DNA of 51,211 nucleotides from Bacteroidales bacterium (GCA_016936595.1 JAFGXO010000016.1:1-51211), one strand, 5' to 3'. Shown: positions 26,099 to 35,541, counted from the stretch's first letter. Numbers and translations are program-made. The notes: generated by a model not told the origin, from the letters alone.

Positions 26099-27766
26099 AT
26101 GAATAATTTTACTCGGATAACTTGTGTAAACAATGGACTGTCTAAAGAATATCCTCTTGGAACAACTTTGAGCGAAATTGCTGATAATATGTGTATTAAA
26201 ACGAGCAAGCCTATTTTGGGAGCTCGAGTTAATAATAAACTAAAAGAACTTTCATACAGAGTTTTTAACCCTAAATTTATCGAATTTATTGATATTACAA
26301 ATATCGACGGTTTAAGAATGTATCAACGTTCGTTATCTTTTGTTTTAATGAAAGCCGTTAAAGATATACTTCCTAATAGCCAACTTAAAATTGAACATTC
26401 TATATCAAAAGGATTTTATTGCGAACTTGAAAAAGAATCCGGATTATTGCCGGAACAAGTGCTTGCTATTTCTGACAGAATGAGGCAAATTATTAACAGT
26501 GATTTGCGTTTTAGACGCGAACAAATACCTACAGATGAAGCAATTAAACGATTTGATGAAAATAATTTATCCGAAAAAGCAAAGCTTTTTAAAACTCGTC
26601 CTACTTTGTTCACTTCAACATATTATCTTGATAATCAAATAGATTATTTTTATGGATATTTAGTGCCTTCAACTGGGTATCTTAAAGTTTTTGATTTGAT
26701 TCCGTATTATAATGGAATGTTACTTCGGTTTCCTTCAAGTAATGAGCCCGAAAGTTTGGGCGAAGTTATTGAACAACCTAAATTATTTGACATAGTGCAG
26801 GAGTTTAAAGATTGGAGCGAAATTATTGGGGTTTCAACTATTGGTAGTATTAACGAGCTCGTGCAAGAAGGAAAAAACAGCGATTTGATTAAGGTTACTG
26901 AAGCCTTGCATGCAAAAAAAGTATCACAAATTGCCGATCAAATTCACAAAAAAAGCTCTGTTAAATTAGTCCTTATTGCCGGACCTTCTTCTTCAGGAAA
27001 AACAACTTTTTCTAAACGACTTGCTGTTCAACTTAAAGTGTTAGGTATTAGCTCTTTATCAATTTCTCTTGATAATTTTTTCGTTGATAGGGAGGATACT
27101 CCAATTGACGAAAATGGCGATTACGATTTTGAATCTGTTTTTGCTCTTAATCTTGACTTGTTTAATTCTACTATGAATAAATTAATTTCCGGGCAAAAAA
27201 CAACTATTCCTGAATTTGATTTTCATCTGGGGCGCAGTAAAATTGACCCTAACCATAAAATTACTCTTCATAAAGATGAAGTACTTATTGTTGAAGGCAT
27301 TCATGGCTTAAATCCAAAATTAACCGAACATATCGAAGATAAATTTAAATATAAAATTTATGTTTCGGCATTAACTACTCTTGGAATTGATTTACATAAC
27401 CGTATTCCAACTACCGATAATCGATTAATTAGAAGAATAGTACGGGATTTTCAGTACAGAGGTTATTCTCCCGAAGAAACTCTTAAACGATGGCCGAGTG
27501 TGCGTAGAGGCGAAGATATAAATATTTTCCCTTTTCAAGAAGAGGCTGATGTGATGTTTAATTCTGCTTTACTTTACGAATTAGGTGTTCTTAAAAGATA
27601 TATTGAACCTTTGCTTAAAAAAGTTCCCGAAACAGTATATGAATATTCCGAAGCTCAGCGACTAATTAAATTTTTATCCTATTTTGCCGAAGCAGACAAC
27701 GAAAACGAAATTCCTCCAACTTCAATTTTACGTGAATTTTTGAGTGGAAGTTCTTTTCATTATTAA
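26099..27766 (+). CDS. Nucleoside (uridine-type) kinase fused to ThrRS-like TGS and SAD-like domains
   Basis: A 555-residue protein; the track start is a TTG at 26081, and the ATG at 26099 opens directly into the domain. Residues about 1-65 form a TGS domain (YPLGTTLSEIAD). Residues about 70-220 resemble the second N-terminal domain of threonyl-tRNA synthetase (IEHSISKGFYCELE), but the editing-site HxxxH and CxxxH residues are absent. The C-terminal half (about 275-555) is a P-loop kinase of the phosphoribulokinase/uridine kinase type, with Walker A AGPSSSGKTTFSKRL, SLDNFFVDRED and VEGIHGLNPKL. Known in Bacteroidota under the name nucleoside kinase; the substrate is unproven. Confidence 0.85.
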   Translation: MNNFTRITCVNNGLSKEYPLGTTLSEIADNMCIKTSKPILGARVNNKLKELSYRVFNPKFIEFIDITNIDGLRMYQRSLSFVLMKAVKDILPNSQLKIEHSISKGFYCELEKESGLLPEQVLAISDRMRQIINSDLRFRREQIPTDEAIKRFDENNLSEKAKLFKTRPTLFTSTYYLDNQIDYFYGYLVPSTGYLKVFDLIPYYNGMLLRFPSSNEPESLGEVIEQPKLFDIVQEFKDWSEIIGVSTIGSINELVQEGKNSDLIKVTEALHAKKVSQIADQIHKKSSVKLVLIAGPSSSGKTTFSKRLAVQLKVLGISSLSISLDNFFVDREDTPIDENGDYDFESVFALNLDLFNSTMNKLISGQKTTIPEFDFHLGRSKIDPNHKITLHKDEVLIVEGIHGLNPKLTEHIEDKFKYKIYVSALTTLGIDLHNRIPTTDNRLIRRIVRDFQYRGYSPEETLKRWPSVRRGEDINIFPFQEEADVMFNSALLYELGVLKRYIEPLLKKVPETVYEYSEAQRLIKFLSYFAEADNENEIPPTSILREFLSGSSFHY

Positions 27767-27807
27767 TTTTATTATCTTTATACTCATTTTTCAAATTTAA
27801 TATTCGT

Positions 27808-28701
27808 ATGAACAATATTCTTGAAATAAAAGGTCTAACTAAACATTACGGTAATATTACTGCCGTTAATAATTTGAATGTTACAATTCCTCGGGGATCT
27901 GTTTTTGGCGTTTTAGGACCTAATGGTAGCGGAAAAACTACTACTTTAGCCTGTGTTCTTGGTATTGTTTTACCAGATAGTGGAACTTTTAAATGGTTTG
28001 ATTTACCTGCTGGACAGCTTGCTAATAATAAGCTTGGTGCTATTATCGAACAACCAAATTTTTACCCTTATCTTAACGCAATTCAAAATCTTGAACTTGT
28101 AGCAAAAATTCGGAACATAAAAAATCCAATGCCCGAAATTGAACGTGTATTACATAAAGTTCACCTTTTTGAGCGAAGTACAAGTAGCTTTTCTTCTTAT
28201 TCTTACGGAATGAAAAGACGCTTAGCATTGGCGGCAACTTTATTAGGTGATCCTGATTTGCTTATTTTTGATGAACCTACTAACGGATTAGACCCCGAAG
28301 GTATTTCTTTTGTTCGTAATCTTATTATCGATCAGGCTAAATTAGGTAAAACTATTATTATTGCCAGTCATATTCTCGACGAAGTTGAAAAAGTTTGCAC
28401 CGATGTGATGATATTAAAAAATGGAAATTTAATTACCTCCGGTAAAGTTGTTGATGTTTTACAGGGCGACGAAAAAATTCATTTAATATCTGATGATAAT
28501 AATGCTTTACATGAACTTTTAGTCAGAAATGATATTGTTCAAAGTGCCGAATTTGAAAATGATAAACTAATTATTGTTCTTAAAAAAGGTGTTAAAACTC
28601 GTCAAATTAGCGAATTAGCCTTTGAAAATAAAATTATAATTACCAACATCGAAACTAAAAAGAAAACATTAGAAGACGAATTTTTAGAATTGATAAAATA
28701 A
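27808..28701 (+). CDS. ABC transporter ATP-binding protein
   Basis: A cytoplasmic ATPase subunit of a drug/export-type (ABC-2, CcmA-like) transporter, 297 residues. Walker A is GPNGSGKTT (about residues 38-46), the Q-loop region IIEQPNF follows, then the signature SYGMKRRLALAATLL, Walker B LLIFDEPTNGLDPEG and the H-loop ASHILDEVE. The C-terminal 80 residues form the usual accessory domain ending in KKKTLEDEFLELIK. ABC-2 ATPases normally precede their permease gene; here a terminator and convergent obgE follow, and the upstream gene is a kinase, so the membrane partner must be elsewhere. Confidence 0.93.
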   Translation: MNNILEIKGLTKHYGNITAVNNLNVTIPRGSVFGVLGPNGSGKTTTLACVLGIVLPDSGTFKWFDLPAGQLANNKLGAIIEQPNFYPYLNAIQNLELVAKIRNIKNPMPEIERVLHKVHLFERSTSSFSSYSYGMKRRLALAATLLGDPDLLIFDEPTNGLDPEGISFVRNLIIDQAKLGKTIIIASHILDEVEKVCTDVMILKNGNLITSGKVVDVLQGDEKIHLISDDNNALHELLVRNDIVQSAEFENDKLIIVLKKGVKTRQISELAFENKIIITNIETKKKTLEDEFLELIK

Positions 28702-28730
28702 TATTAAAACAGTTGATTTTTGTTCTTGTA

Positions 28731-28776
28731 CCACTGATGCTTATTTTTTCTGAAATTTGTATCAGTGGCTTTTTTT
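28731..28776 (+). terminator. Terminator after the ABC ATPase
   Basis: An 8-bp stem CCACTGAT/ATCAGTGG with a long loop (about 22 nt), followed by CTTTTTTT. It overlaps the last bases of the convergent obgE gene. Confidence 0.75.
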
Positions 28777-29776
28777 ATATCTCTGTATCGTTAATTTTTG
28801 ACCACAGCAAATCTTTTAACTCTTTTATACCTTTTTGTGCAACCGAAGAAATAAATACATAAGGAATATCAACTATCACATTTTTTCTTATATCATCCAT
28901 CAGTTCGTCATCAAGCATATCTATTTTTGTGATTGCTAATATTCTGTCTTTATCTAAAAGTTCCGGATTGTAGTTTTTAAGTTCGTTTAATAAAATTTCA
29001 TATTCTTTACTGATGTCATCTGAGTCGGCAGGCACCATAAATAATAAAACCGAATTTCTTTCTATATGGCGTAAAAATCTCAAACCCAGCCCTTTACCTT
29101 CGGCGGCTCCTTCAATTATACCAGGAATATCAGCCATGATAAATGATTTAAAATCACGATATTGTACAATTCCTAACTTAGGAGTTAAAGTTGTAAACGG
29201 ATAATCGGCAATTTTGGGACGTGCTGCACTAACAGTTGACAAAAGTGTTGATTTTCCGGCATTTGGAAAACCTACAAGACCAACATCTGCTAAAACTTTT
29301 AATTCTAAAATAAATTCGCCTTCAATTGATGGTTCGCCTGGTTGTGCGTATCTTGGTGTTTGATTTGTTGGAGATTTAAAATTTGTATTTCCTAACCCAC
29401 CTCTGCCTCCTTTTAACAATGTTTTTATTTCATCAGGTTCTGTAATTTCAAGAACAGTTTCTCCTGTTTCAGCATTTTTTACTACAGTTCCTAATGGAAC
29501 TTCTATGGTAATATTTTGTCCGTCGGATCCTGTTTTGTTACCGGAACTGCCATTACCGCCATGTCCGGCTCTAAAGTGTCGCTCAAATTTTAAATGAAGT
29601 AATGTCCACATATCTGCTTTGCCTTTTAAAAAAATGCTTCCGCCTTTGCCGCCATCTCCTCCGTCGGGGCCTCCTTTGGGTATATATTTTTCTCTGCGTA
29701 GATGAACCGAACCGGCTCCGCCTTTGCCCGACATGCAATATATTTTAACGTAATCTATAAAGTTTGTGTGTGCCAT
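28775..29776 (-). CDS. obgE: GTPase ObgE/CgtA
   Basis: Essential Obg-family GTPase involved in 50S ribosome maturation and growth control, 333 residues. The N-terminal Obg fold (about 1-158) shows the glycine-rich pattern FVDYVKIY-like start, [21 protein letters not shown] and GGDGGKGGS. The G domain has G1 [11 protein letters not shown], the switch region [11 protein letters not shown]3 DIPGIIEGA and G4 ITKIDM. There is no extra C-terminal OCT domain. Its start overlaps the end of the upstream amidohydrolase gene by 22 nt, so the two are co-transcribed with translation likely coupled. Confidence 0.97.
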   Translation of the reverse strand: MAHTNFIDYVKIYCMSGKGGAGSVHLRREKYIPKGGPDGGDGGKGGSIFLKGKADMWTLLHLKFERHFRAGHGGNGSSGNKTGSDGQNITIEVPLGTVVKNAETGETVLEITEPDEIKTLLKGGRGGLGNTNFKSPTNQTPRYAQPGEPSIEGEFILELKVLADVGLVGFPNAGKSTLLSTVSAARPKIADYPFTTLTPKLGIVQYRDFKSFIMADIPGIIEGAAEGKGLGLRFLRHIERNSVLLFMVPADSDDISKEYEILLNELKNYNPELLDKDRILAITKIDMLDDELMDDIRKNVIVDIPYVFISSVAQKGIKELKDLLWSKINDTEI

Positions 29777-30954
29777 TTTTTTCGTATTTCTGTTGGAACA
29801 AGGTTTGTTAAATTTAAAAAATTAAGTGGATTTTCAACCGAAATTTTATGCATTATTTTGCTGCCTAAGTTTGTTACAAATTGGCTTCTAATATCTTTGT
29901 ATTTACCTTCTATTGTTATCATGTAAAAATCTGTACCAAAAAGTGTTCTTTCAGAAACTAACTTGTTGTTATTGAATAAATCAATAAATGTTTTATGAAT
30001 TTCGGGTAAGTGCATAATGTACGATAAATCGGCGTAAACATTTGGATATCTTTCCATTAAATCAATTATTCTATATGTCCATGCTTTTCTAGAAGTATTG
30101 TTTTTCCATTCGCTTACTCCGCCAAAGTGTGCAAAATTAATTCTTAAATTCGGAAAAGCTTTTAAAACCGGCTCCCAATTTTGTGGACGGTTAAAAAGTT
30201 GTTCGTATTGTCTTTTGAAAAAGAACGTTTTTTTTTCATTTTTTAATATCAGCTCTCCGTTTTGATTCAAATCATAATATTTTAAATTAAAAGAATTTTT
30301 GTTTGAATGAACACTTCCTGAACATGAATGGGTAACAACCGGAATATCATATCTTGCACATTGCTCAAAAATTTTCATCAAATTGGGGTGCGAAGGTAAA
30401 AAACCCAAAGAAGGATAAATCTTTACCCCAAAAAAATTATATTCTTTTGAAAAAGCTTTATTAAAAAGTTCTAAATGTTTGGTGTTATTAGGATCAATTG
30501 CAACAAAAGGAAGAAAAAGTGAAGGATTTTTATCTCTTACTAATTTATATTCTTCTAATTGTTCAAAAATATCTTTTGCGGTTTTTCCTGTTATTCCTTT
30601 GGAAAAATCCATCATTAACGAACAAAAAATTGTGTTTTGAGGAGTGCTGTTTATTAAATATTCGGCAATATCTTCTGTTGATTTTTTTGAAACAAAATCT
30701 ATAAAATATGCGTAGTTATAAAGTTTGTCGTCGTCGCTGGAAACAAATTCAAGTATAGATTCTAATTGTTTTAGAAATGACGCATTTACTAAATATGGAA
30801 TACGTATCCCAAAGTATTTATCGGGGATAAAATCTTTATTAAATAAGTGAACATGAACATCAAATCTGAAATCTCCTTGCTCAAACAAGGATAAAATAGA
30901 AGAATTTAACCTTGATTTTGTTGTTTTTGAAATATTGGAATTAAATTTGTTCAT
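29755..30954 (-). CDS. Amidohydrolase-family (TIM-barrel) metal-dependent hydrolase
   Basis: A 399-residue metal-dependent hydrolase of the amidohydrolase-2 (PF04909-like) type. The metal-binding HxH is in DVHVHLFN (about residues 33-40); later ligands fit [22 protein letters not shown] and the final Asp in LFGTDFYMI. No signal peptide is visible, so it is cytoplasmic. Substrates of this group vary widely (decarboxylations, lactone or amide hydrolysis) and cannot be assigned. The gene is first in a two-gene minus-strand operon with obgE, overlapping it by 22 nt, an unusual pairing. Confidence 0.82.
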   Translation of the reverse strand: MNKFNSNISKTTKSRLNSSILSLFEQGDFRFDVHVHLFNKDFIPDKYFGIRIPYLVNASFLKQLESILEFVSSDDDKLYNYAYFIDFVSKKSTEDIAEYLINSTPQNTIFCSLMMDFSKGITGKTAKDIFEQLEEYKLVRDKNPSLFLPFVAIDPNNTKHLELFNKAFSKEYNFFGVKIYPSLGFLPSHPNLMKIFEQCARYDIPVVTHSCSGSVHSNKNSFNLKYYDLNQNGELILKNEKKTFFFKRQYEQLFNRPQNWEPVLKAFPNLRINFAHFGGVSEWKNNTSRKAWTYRIIDLMERYPNVYADLSYIMHLPEIHKTFIDLFNNNKLVSERTLFGTDFYMITIEGKYKDIRSQFVTNLGSKIMHKISVENPLNFLNLTNLVPTEIRKKWHTQTL

Positions 30955-31063
30955 ACATAAATCGGTGATGAATGCTTATTTAAGTTTTTTTCTAAAAATA
31001 AATAACAAACTAACGACAAAAGTAAACTAAATTTTTTAATTTTGCTGCATTAACTTAATATCT

Positions 31064-31444
31064 ATGTTAGAACCTATAAAATTAAACAAAAAAGAAGACA
31101 CTCCTTCGGTAGTGCTTGATAAACAAGAATCAATATTCTTTTTTGAAGGGATCTCTATTCCCGAAGATTCAACTAAATTTTATCAACCAATTATTGATTG
31201 GCTTAATTTATATTCGCAAGACCCTAATGATTATACCGAAGTAATTTTTAAAATAAAATATTATAATACATCTTCTTCTTTGCAAATTGCTACTTTAATA
31301 AAAATTTTTGATTTGCTTTTTAATGACGGACATAAAGTCCTTATAAAATGGCATCATCATCCACAAGATGAGGCTCTAAAAGAAGATGGCGAAGAGTTTG
31401 CCGAGTTTTTTAATGTTCCTTTTGAAATTATTTCAGATTTTTAA
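31064..31444 (+). CDS. SiaC-family regulatory phosphoprotein (copy 1)
   Basis: A 126-residue single-domain protein of the SiaC (DUF1987) family. In Pseudomonas aeruginosa SiaC is phosphorylated by SiaB and dephosphorylated by SiaA, and in its dephosphorylated form activates the diguanylate cyclase SiaD. Family features are PSVVLDKQESIFFFEG, IPEDSTKFYQPIIDWL and YYNTSSSLQIATLI. Thr69 in the YNTSSS motif matches the reported phosphorylation position (Thr68 in P. aeruginosa, from memory). A TAATTTTG promoter-like box lies at 31037-31044. A second SiaC gene follows after a 110-bp gap. No siaA or siaD homologue is in the window. Confidence 0.88.
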   Translation: MLEPIKLNKKEDTPSVVLDKQESIFFFEGISIPEDSTKFYQPIIDWLNLYSQDPNDYTEVIFKIKYYNTSSSLQIATLIKIFDLLFNDGHKVLIKWHHHPQDEALKEDGEEFAEFFNVPFEIISDF

Positions 31445-31554
31445 TAAATTTTGTGATTTTTATTTTAAAAGGGTTCTTACATAATCAAAATCGGATTTAA
31501 AAAAAAATTTATTTTTAAACATTATTTTGTTTACTTTGTAAAAAATCATCAAGT

Positions 31555-31932
31555 ATGTTTGATCCTTTAAAAATACATAGTAAAAATTTTTTACCTGAGG
31601 TTGTTTTAGATAAAGATAAAGGCATTTTTATAATTAAAGGTAAATCAATTCCTGAAGACAGTAGTGAGTTTTACTCGCCAGTGTTTAAGTGGTTTGAAGT
31701 ATATTTTGAAAATCCGAATCCCGAAACTGTTTTCTTCTTACAATTAGATTATTATAATTCATCATCTGCACGTGCTATTGCTAATTTAATTAAATTATTT
31801 GATGATAAGTTTAATCTTGGAGTTAATGTTAAAGTTATTTGGAGCTATAACCCTGATGATGAAGCAATGAAAGAAAACGGCGAGGATTTTAGTTTGCTTT
31901 TTTCTCTTCCAATTGAAATTAATCCATATTAA
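31555..31932 (+). CDS. SiaC-family regulatory phosphoprotein (copy 2)
   Basis: A 125-residue paralogue of the preceding gene, aligning without gaps through most of its length (PEVVLDKDKGIFIIKG, IPEDSSEFYSPVFKWF, YYNSSSARAIANLI). The putative phosphosite is Ser69 rather than Thr. It has its own upstream gap with a TTACTTTG box at 31531-31538, similar to that before the SiaB gene at 38157, so the two may share a promoter type. The next gene, kbl, starts 10 bp after the stop codon and is probably co-transcribed. Confidence 0.88.
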   Translation: MFDPLKIHSKNFLPEVVLDKDKGIFIIKGKSIPEDSSEFYSPVFKWFEVYFENPNPETVFFLQLDYYNSSSARAIANLIKLFDDKFNLGVNVKVIWSYNPDDEAMKENGEDFSLLFSLPIEINPY

Positions 31933-31942
31933 AGTATAAAAT

Positions 31943-33133
31943 ATGTACAGTAAAATTAAAGAATTTTTACAACAAGAATTAAAGTCGATTAATGAAGCCG
32001 GCTTGTATAAAAACGAAAGAATAATTACTTCTGCTCAAGATGCTGAAATTAAGCTTGATAGCGGTAAAACGGTTCTTAATTTCTGTTCAAATAATTATCT
32101 TGGTCTTTCTTCACACCCAAAAGTTATTAAAGCTGCTAAAAATGCACTAGATACTCACGGATATGGTATGTCTTCGGTTCGTTTTATTTGTGGAACTCAA
32201 GATAATCATAGATTACTCGAAGAAAAAATAGCCAAATTTTTTGGAATGGAAGATACTATCTTATATGCAGCTGCTTTTGATGCTAATGGTGGTGTTTTTG
32301 AACCTCTTTTATCCGACGAAGATGCAATAATCTCCGATCAACTTAATCATGCCTCAATTATTGATGGTATCAGATTGTGTAAGGCTAACAGATTTAGATA
32401 TAAACATGCAGATATGTCCGATTTAGAGCAGCAACTTAAAGATGCTCAATCAAGCCGTTTTAGAATGATTGTTACCGATGGCGTTTTTTCAATGGACGGT
32501 GATATTGCTAAACTAAACGAAATTTGCAATTTAGCTGAAAAATATGATGCAATGGTTATGGTTGATGATAGTCATGCTTCTGGTTTTATTGGCAAAACCG
32601 GTAGAGGAACTCATGAATATCATAAGGTAATGGATAGAGTTGACCTTATTTCAAGCACGCTTGGCAAAGCTCTTGGTGGTGCAATGGGTGGTTTTATTAC
32701 CGGAAAACAAGAAATTGTTGATTTATTACGTCAACGTTCTCGACCTTATTTATTCTCAAATTCTTTATCTCCGGTTATTGTTGGGGCTGCTTTGCAAGTT
32801 TTTAATATGCTTAGCGAAACTACCGAACATAGAGATAAATTAATGTGGAATGCCGAATATTTTAAAGAAAAAATTCAAAAATTAGGTTTTGATATTAAAC
32901 CTACTCAATCGGCTATTGTTGCAATTATGCTTTATGATGCAAAATTATCGCAAGATTTGGCCGCTAAACTTCTTGATGAAGGCATTTATGTTACCGGTTT
33001 TTATTATCCTGTTGTGCCTAAAGGCGAAGCAAGAATTAGAGTCCAACTTTCTGCTGCTCATACAAAACAACATATTGATAAAGCTGTTGCTGCTTTTGCA
33101 AAAATTGGTAAAGAACTTGGAGTTTTAAAATAA
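31943..33133 (+). CDS. kbl: Glycine C-acetyltransferase (2-amino-3-ketobutyrate CoA ligase)
   Basis: PLP enzyme of the alpha-oxoamine synthase family that cleaves 2-amino-3-ketobutyrate with CoA to glycine and acetyl-CoA in threonine breakdown. The 396-residue sequence closely follows E. coli Kbl as I remember it: [73 protein letters not shown] and the PLP-lysine motif [13 protein letters not shown]. These favour Kbl over the related serine palmitoyltransferase. The usual partner tdh (threonine dehydrogenase) is absent; instead the gene follows a SiaC gene by 10 bp. It ends at a strong terminator. Confidence 0.93.
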   Translation: MYSKIKEFLQQELKSINEAGLYKNERIITSAQDAEIKLDSGKTVLNFCSNNYLGLSSHPKVIKAAKNALDTHGYGMSSVRFICGTQDNHRLLEEKIAKFFGMEDTILYAAAFDANGGVFEPLLSDEDAIISDQLNHASIIDGIRLCKANRFRYKHADMSDLEQQLKDAQSSRFRMIVTDGVFSMDGDIAKLNEICNLAEKYDAMVMVDDSHASGFIGKTGRGTHEYHKVMDRVDLISSTLGKALGGAMGGFITGKQEIVDLLRQRSRPYLFSNSLSPVIVGAALQVFNMLSETTEHRDKLMWNAEYFKEKIQKLGFDIKPTQSAIVAIMLYDAKLSQDLAAKLLDEGIYVTGFYYPVVPKGEARIRVQLSAAHTKQHIDKAVAAFAKIGKELGVLK

Positions 33134-33159
33134 TTTTTATTACACATTATTTCTTAAAG

Positions 33160-33189
33160 CCTAATCGATTATCGGTTAGGTTTTTTTTT
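33160..33189 (+). terminator. Rho-independent terminator after kbl
   Basis: Stem CCTAATCG/CGGTTAGG (one T-G wobble pair) with loop ATTAT, followed by nine T. Confidence 0.93.
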
Positions 33190-33277
33190 ACTTTTATTTG
33201 AAATCTAATAACTTTCAAACTTTTAATATTAATAAAATAGTTTTATAGGCGTTAAACTTTAAAATCATACTACAAAT

Positions 33278-34051
33278 ATGCAATTAATTGATACTCACGC
33301 TCATCTTTTTTGGGATAAATTTGATGCCGACTTAGATCAGGTTATCGAAAGAGCTAAAAAAAATGGAATTAATAGAATTTATAACCCAAATGTTGATTCT
33401 TCAACAATCGATAAACTGTTGCAAATTACTGAAAAATATCCCGATATCATTTTCCCAACAATGGGGCTACACCCAAGTTCAGTTAAAGAAGATTTTGAAA
33501 AAGAACTTGAATTAGTTGAAAATCAATTAAATAATGGAAAGTTTTATGGAGTGGGGGAGATTGGTATTGATTTATATTGGGACGAAAATAAAAAATTTAT
33601 CAATCAACAAATTGAAGCTTTTACTTTTCAAATTAGATTGGCAAAAAAATTAAAACTCCCGATTATTATTCATGCTCGAAAATCATTTAACGAAATTTTT
33701 AATGTTATAGACAAAGAAAATGATGACCAACTGTTTGGTATATTTCATTGCTTTTCGGGAAACATTGGACAAGCAGAAAAAATTTTAGAGTATGGTGGCT
33801 TTAAACTTGGCATAGGTGGTGTTGTTACATACAAAACTTCAAAATTGCCAAAAGTTCTTAAAAAAATTGATTTAAATCACTTAGTATTAGAAACAGATTC
33901 TCCTTTTTTAACTCCTGAACCTTTTCGTGGACACCGAAATGAAAGTGCTTACATTAAGGATATTGCTATTAAAATTGCTGAAATAAAGGATATTAGCCTA
34001 TATGATGTTGCCGAAATTACAACAAAAAATGCTTTAGAGATATTTAGTTAA
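33278..34051 (+). CDS. TatD-family metal-dependent hydrolase
   Basis: A 257-residue TIM-barrel metallohydrolase of the TatD family (3'-5' DNase / D-aminoacyl-tRNA deacylase-like activities are reported for members). Metal ligands are visible: LIDTHAHLFW at the N-terminus (HxH), VGEIGIDLYWD (catalytic Glu), IIIHARKSFNE, IFHCFSG and LVLETDSPFLTPEPFRG. The length is normal for the family. It is a single gene between the kbl terminator and the citrate synthase gene. Confidence 0.93.
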   Translation: MQLIDTHAHLFWDKFDADLDQVIERAKKNGINRIYNPNVDSSTIDKLLQITEKYPDIIFPTMGLHPSSVKEDFEKELELVENQLNNGKFYGVGEIGIDLYWDENKKFINQQIEAFTFQIRLAKKLKLPIIIHARKSFNEIFNVIDKENDDQLFGIFHCFSGNIGQAEKILEYGGFKLGIGGVVTYKTSKLPKVLKKIDLNHLVLETDSPFLTPEPFRGHRNESAYIKDIAIKIAEIKDISLYDVAEITTKNALEIFS

Positions 34052-34164
34052 ATCTATTTTTAAATATATTCTTTGTATTCCAATAACACTTAAAAAAATT
34101 TCGTTAGTTGTACATATATGCCTATCTTTATACAAAAATTTTTAAACTAATAAAAATATATTTT

Positions 34165-35469
34165 ATGCAAACTTTAATTGATAAATTAAGTAAAAAAATT
34201 GACGAACATCGCCCTCGTACTGTTCGTTTATTAAAAGAGTATGGTGATGTTGAACTTGGAAAAGTAACTATTGGTCAGGCTATTGGTGGAATGAGAGGTG
34301 TAAAAGTTCTTGTAACTGATATTTCTTATCTTGATCCTAACGAAGGAATTAGATATCGTGGCAAAACTTTACCCGAAGTTTTTGAATTATTGCCTAAACC
34401 TGCCGGAAAAGATTATCCTTACGTTGAATCACTTTGGTTTTTTCTTTTAACCGGTGATGTTCCTACTCAAGCCGAAGCCGAAGATCTTGTTGAAGAATTT
34501 AAAAAACGCAGAAAAATCCCTCAATATGTTAAAGATATTTTAAATGCAGCCCCTAAAGATTCTCATCCAATGGCTCTTTTTTCAATGGCTGTTGTTGCTA
34601 TGCAAAAAGAATCTAAATTTTATAAAGCTTATAACGAAGGTTTAGATAAAATGACTGCTTGGATTCCCATGTATGAAGATTCAACCGATTTATTAGCAAA
34701 AATGCCCGGAATTGCTGCTTATATTTACAGAATGAAATATAAAAATTCTGATTTTATTGATGATGATATGAGCCTTGATATGGGTGGAAATTTTGCTCAC
34801 ATGATGGGGATTCCTGTGCCTTATGATGATGTTGCTAGAATGTATTTTATTACACATGCCGACCACGAAAGTGGTAACGTTTCGGCTCACTCTACTCACC
34901 TAATTGCATCAGCTTTATCTGACGCTTATTATTCTATTTCCGGTATGTTAAACGGTCTTGCAGGACCTCTTCATGGATTAGCTAATCAGGAAGTACTTCG
35001 TTGGATTCAAGGCGTGCGTGAACAAATGGGCAACAAAATTCCTACTAAAGAAGAAATGTCTAAATTTGTTTGGGATACCCTAAATTCAGGGCAGGTTATT
35101 CCGGGATACGGACACGCTGTGCTTAGAAAAACAGACCCGCGTTACACTGTTCAACGCGAATTTTGTATTAAACATCTTAATGATGATATTTTATTCAAAT
35201 ATGTTGATGTTCTTTATCAAGTTGTTCCCGATATTTTAAGAGAACAAGGTAAAGCTAAAAATCCATGGCCTAATGTTGATGCTCAGTCGGGTGTTATTCA
35301 ATGGTTTTACGGACTACAAGAGTATGATTTTTATACTGTGTTATTTGGAGTTGGTAGAGCAATTGGTACTTTAGCTAACATTACTTGGGATAGAGCTCTT
35401 GGTTATCCTATTGAAAGACCTAAATCACTTACTACCGATATGGTTGAAGCAGTTGCTGGTATTAAATAA
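34165..35469 (+). CDS. gltA: Citrate synthase, eukaryotic (mitochondrial) type
   Basis: TCA-cycle enzyme condensing acetyl-CoA and oxaloacetate, 434 residues. The track start is a TTG at 34108 in an AT-rich leader; the ATG at 34165 (MQTLIDKLSKKI) gives the expected N-terminus. The sequence follows mitochondrial citrate synthase closely, as I remember it: THADHESGNVSAH, GLAGPLHGLANQEVL, VIPGYGHAVLRKTDPRY and GKAKNPWPNVDA, with the catalytic His of GPLHGL, His of GYGHAV and an Asp in NPWPNVDA. This is unlike the shorter hexameric or archaeal-type bacterial enzymes. A single-gene unit closed by a hairpin. Confidence 0.95.
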   Translation: MQTLIDKLSKKIDEHRPRTVRLLKEYGDVELGKVTIGQAIGGMRGVKVLVTDISYLDPNEGIRYRGKTLPEVFELLPKPAGKDYPYVESLWFFLLTGDVPTQAEAEDLVEEFKKRRKIPQYVKDILNAAPKDSHPMALFSMAVVAMQKESKFYKAYNEGLDKMTAWIPMYEDSTDLLAKMPGIAAYIYRMKYKNSDFIDDDMSLDMGGNFAHMMGIPVPYDDVARMYFITHADHESGNVSAHSTHLIASALSDAYYSISGMLNGLAGPLHGLANQEVLRWIQGVREQMGNKIPTKEEMSKFVWDTLNSGQVIPGYGHAVLRKTDPRYTVQREFCIKHLNDDILFKYVDVLYQVVPDILREQGKAKNPWPNVDAQSGVIQWFYGLQEYDFYTVLFGVGRAIGTLANITWDRALGYPIERPKSLTTDMVEAVAGIK

Positions 35470-35490
35470 ATCTATTGCAAATTATTTTAT

Positions 35491-35520
35491 AATAAACGCC
35501 TCTTTTTAGAGGTGTTTATT
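35491..35520. terminator. Bidirectional terminator hairpin between gltA and the TonB receptor gene
   Basis: A 13-bp stem AATAAACGCCTCT/AGAGGTGTTTATT (one C/T mismatch-wobble) with a TTTT loop, placed between two convergent genes. A weak T tract (CTTTTTATC) follows on the plus strand. Confidence 0.7.
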
Positions 35521-35541
35521 ATAACTTTTTATCTTGATAAA

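Noticed and set aside
31943-33133. Possible serine palmitoyltransferase (sphingolipid synthesis) instead of Kbl
   Set aside because: The motifs [19 protein letters not shown] and [19 protein letters not shown] follow Kbl closely.
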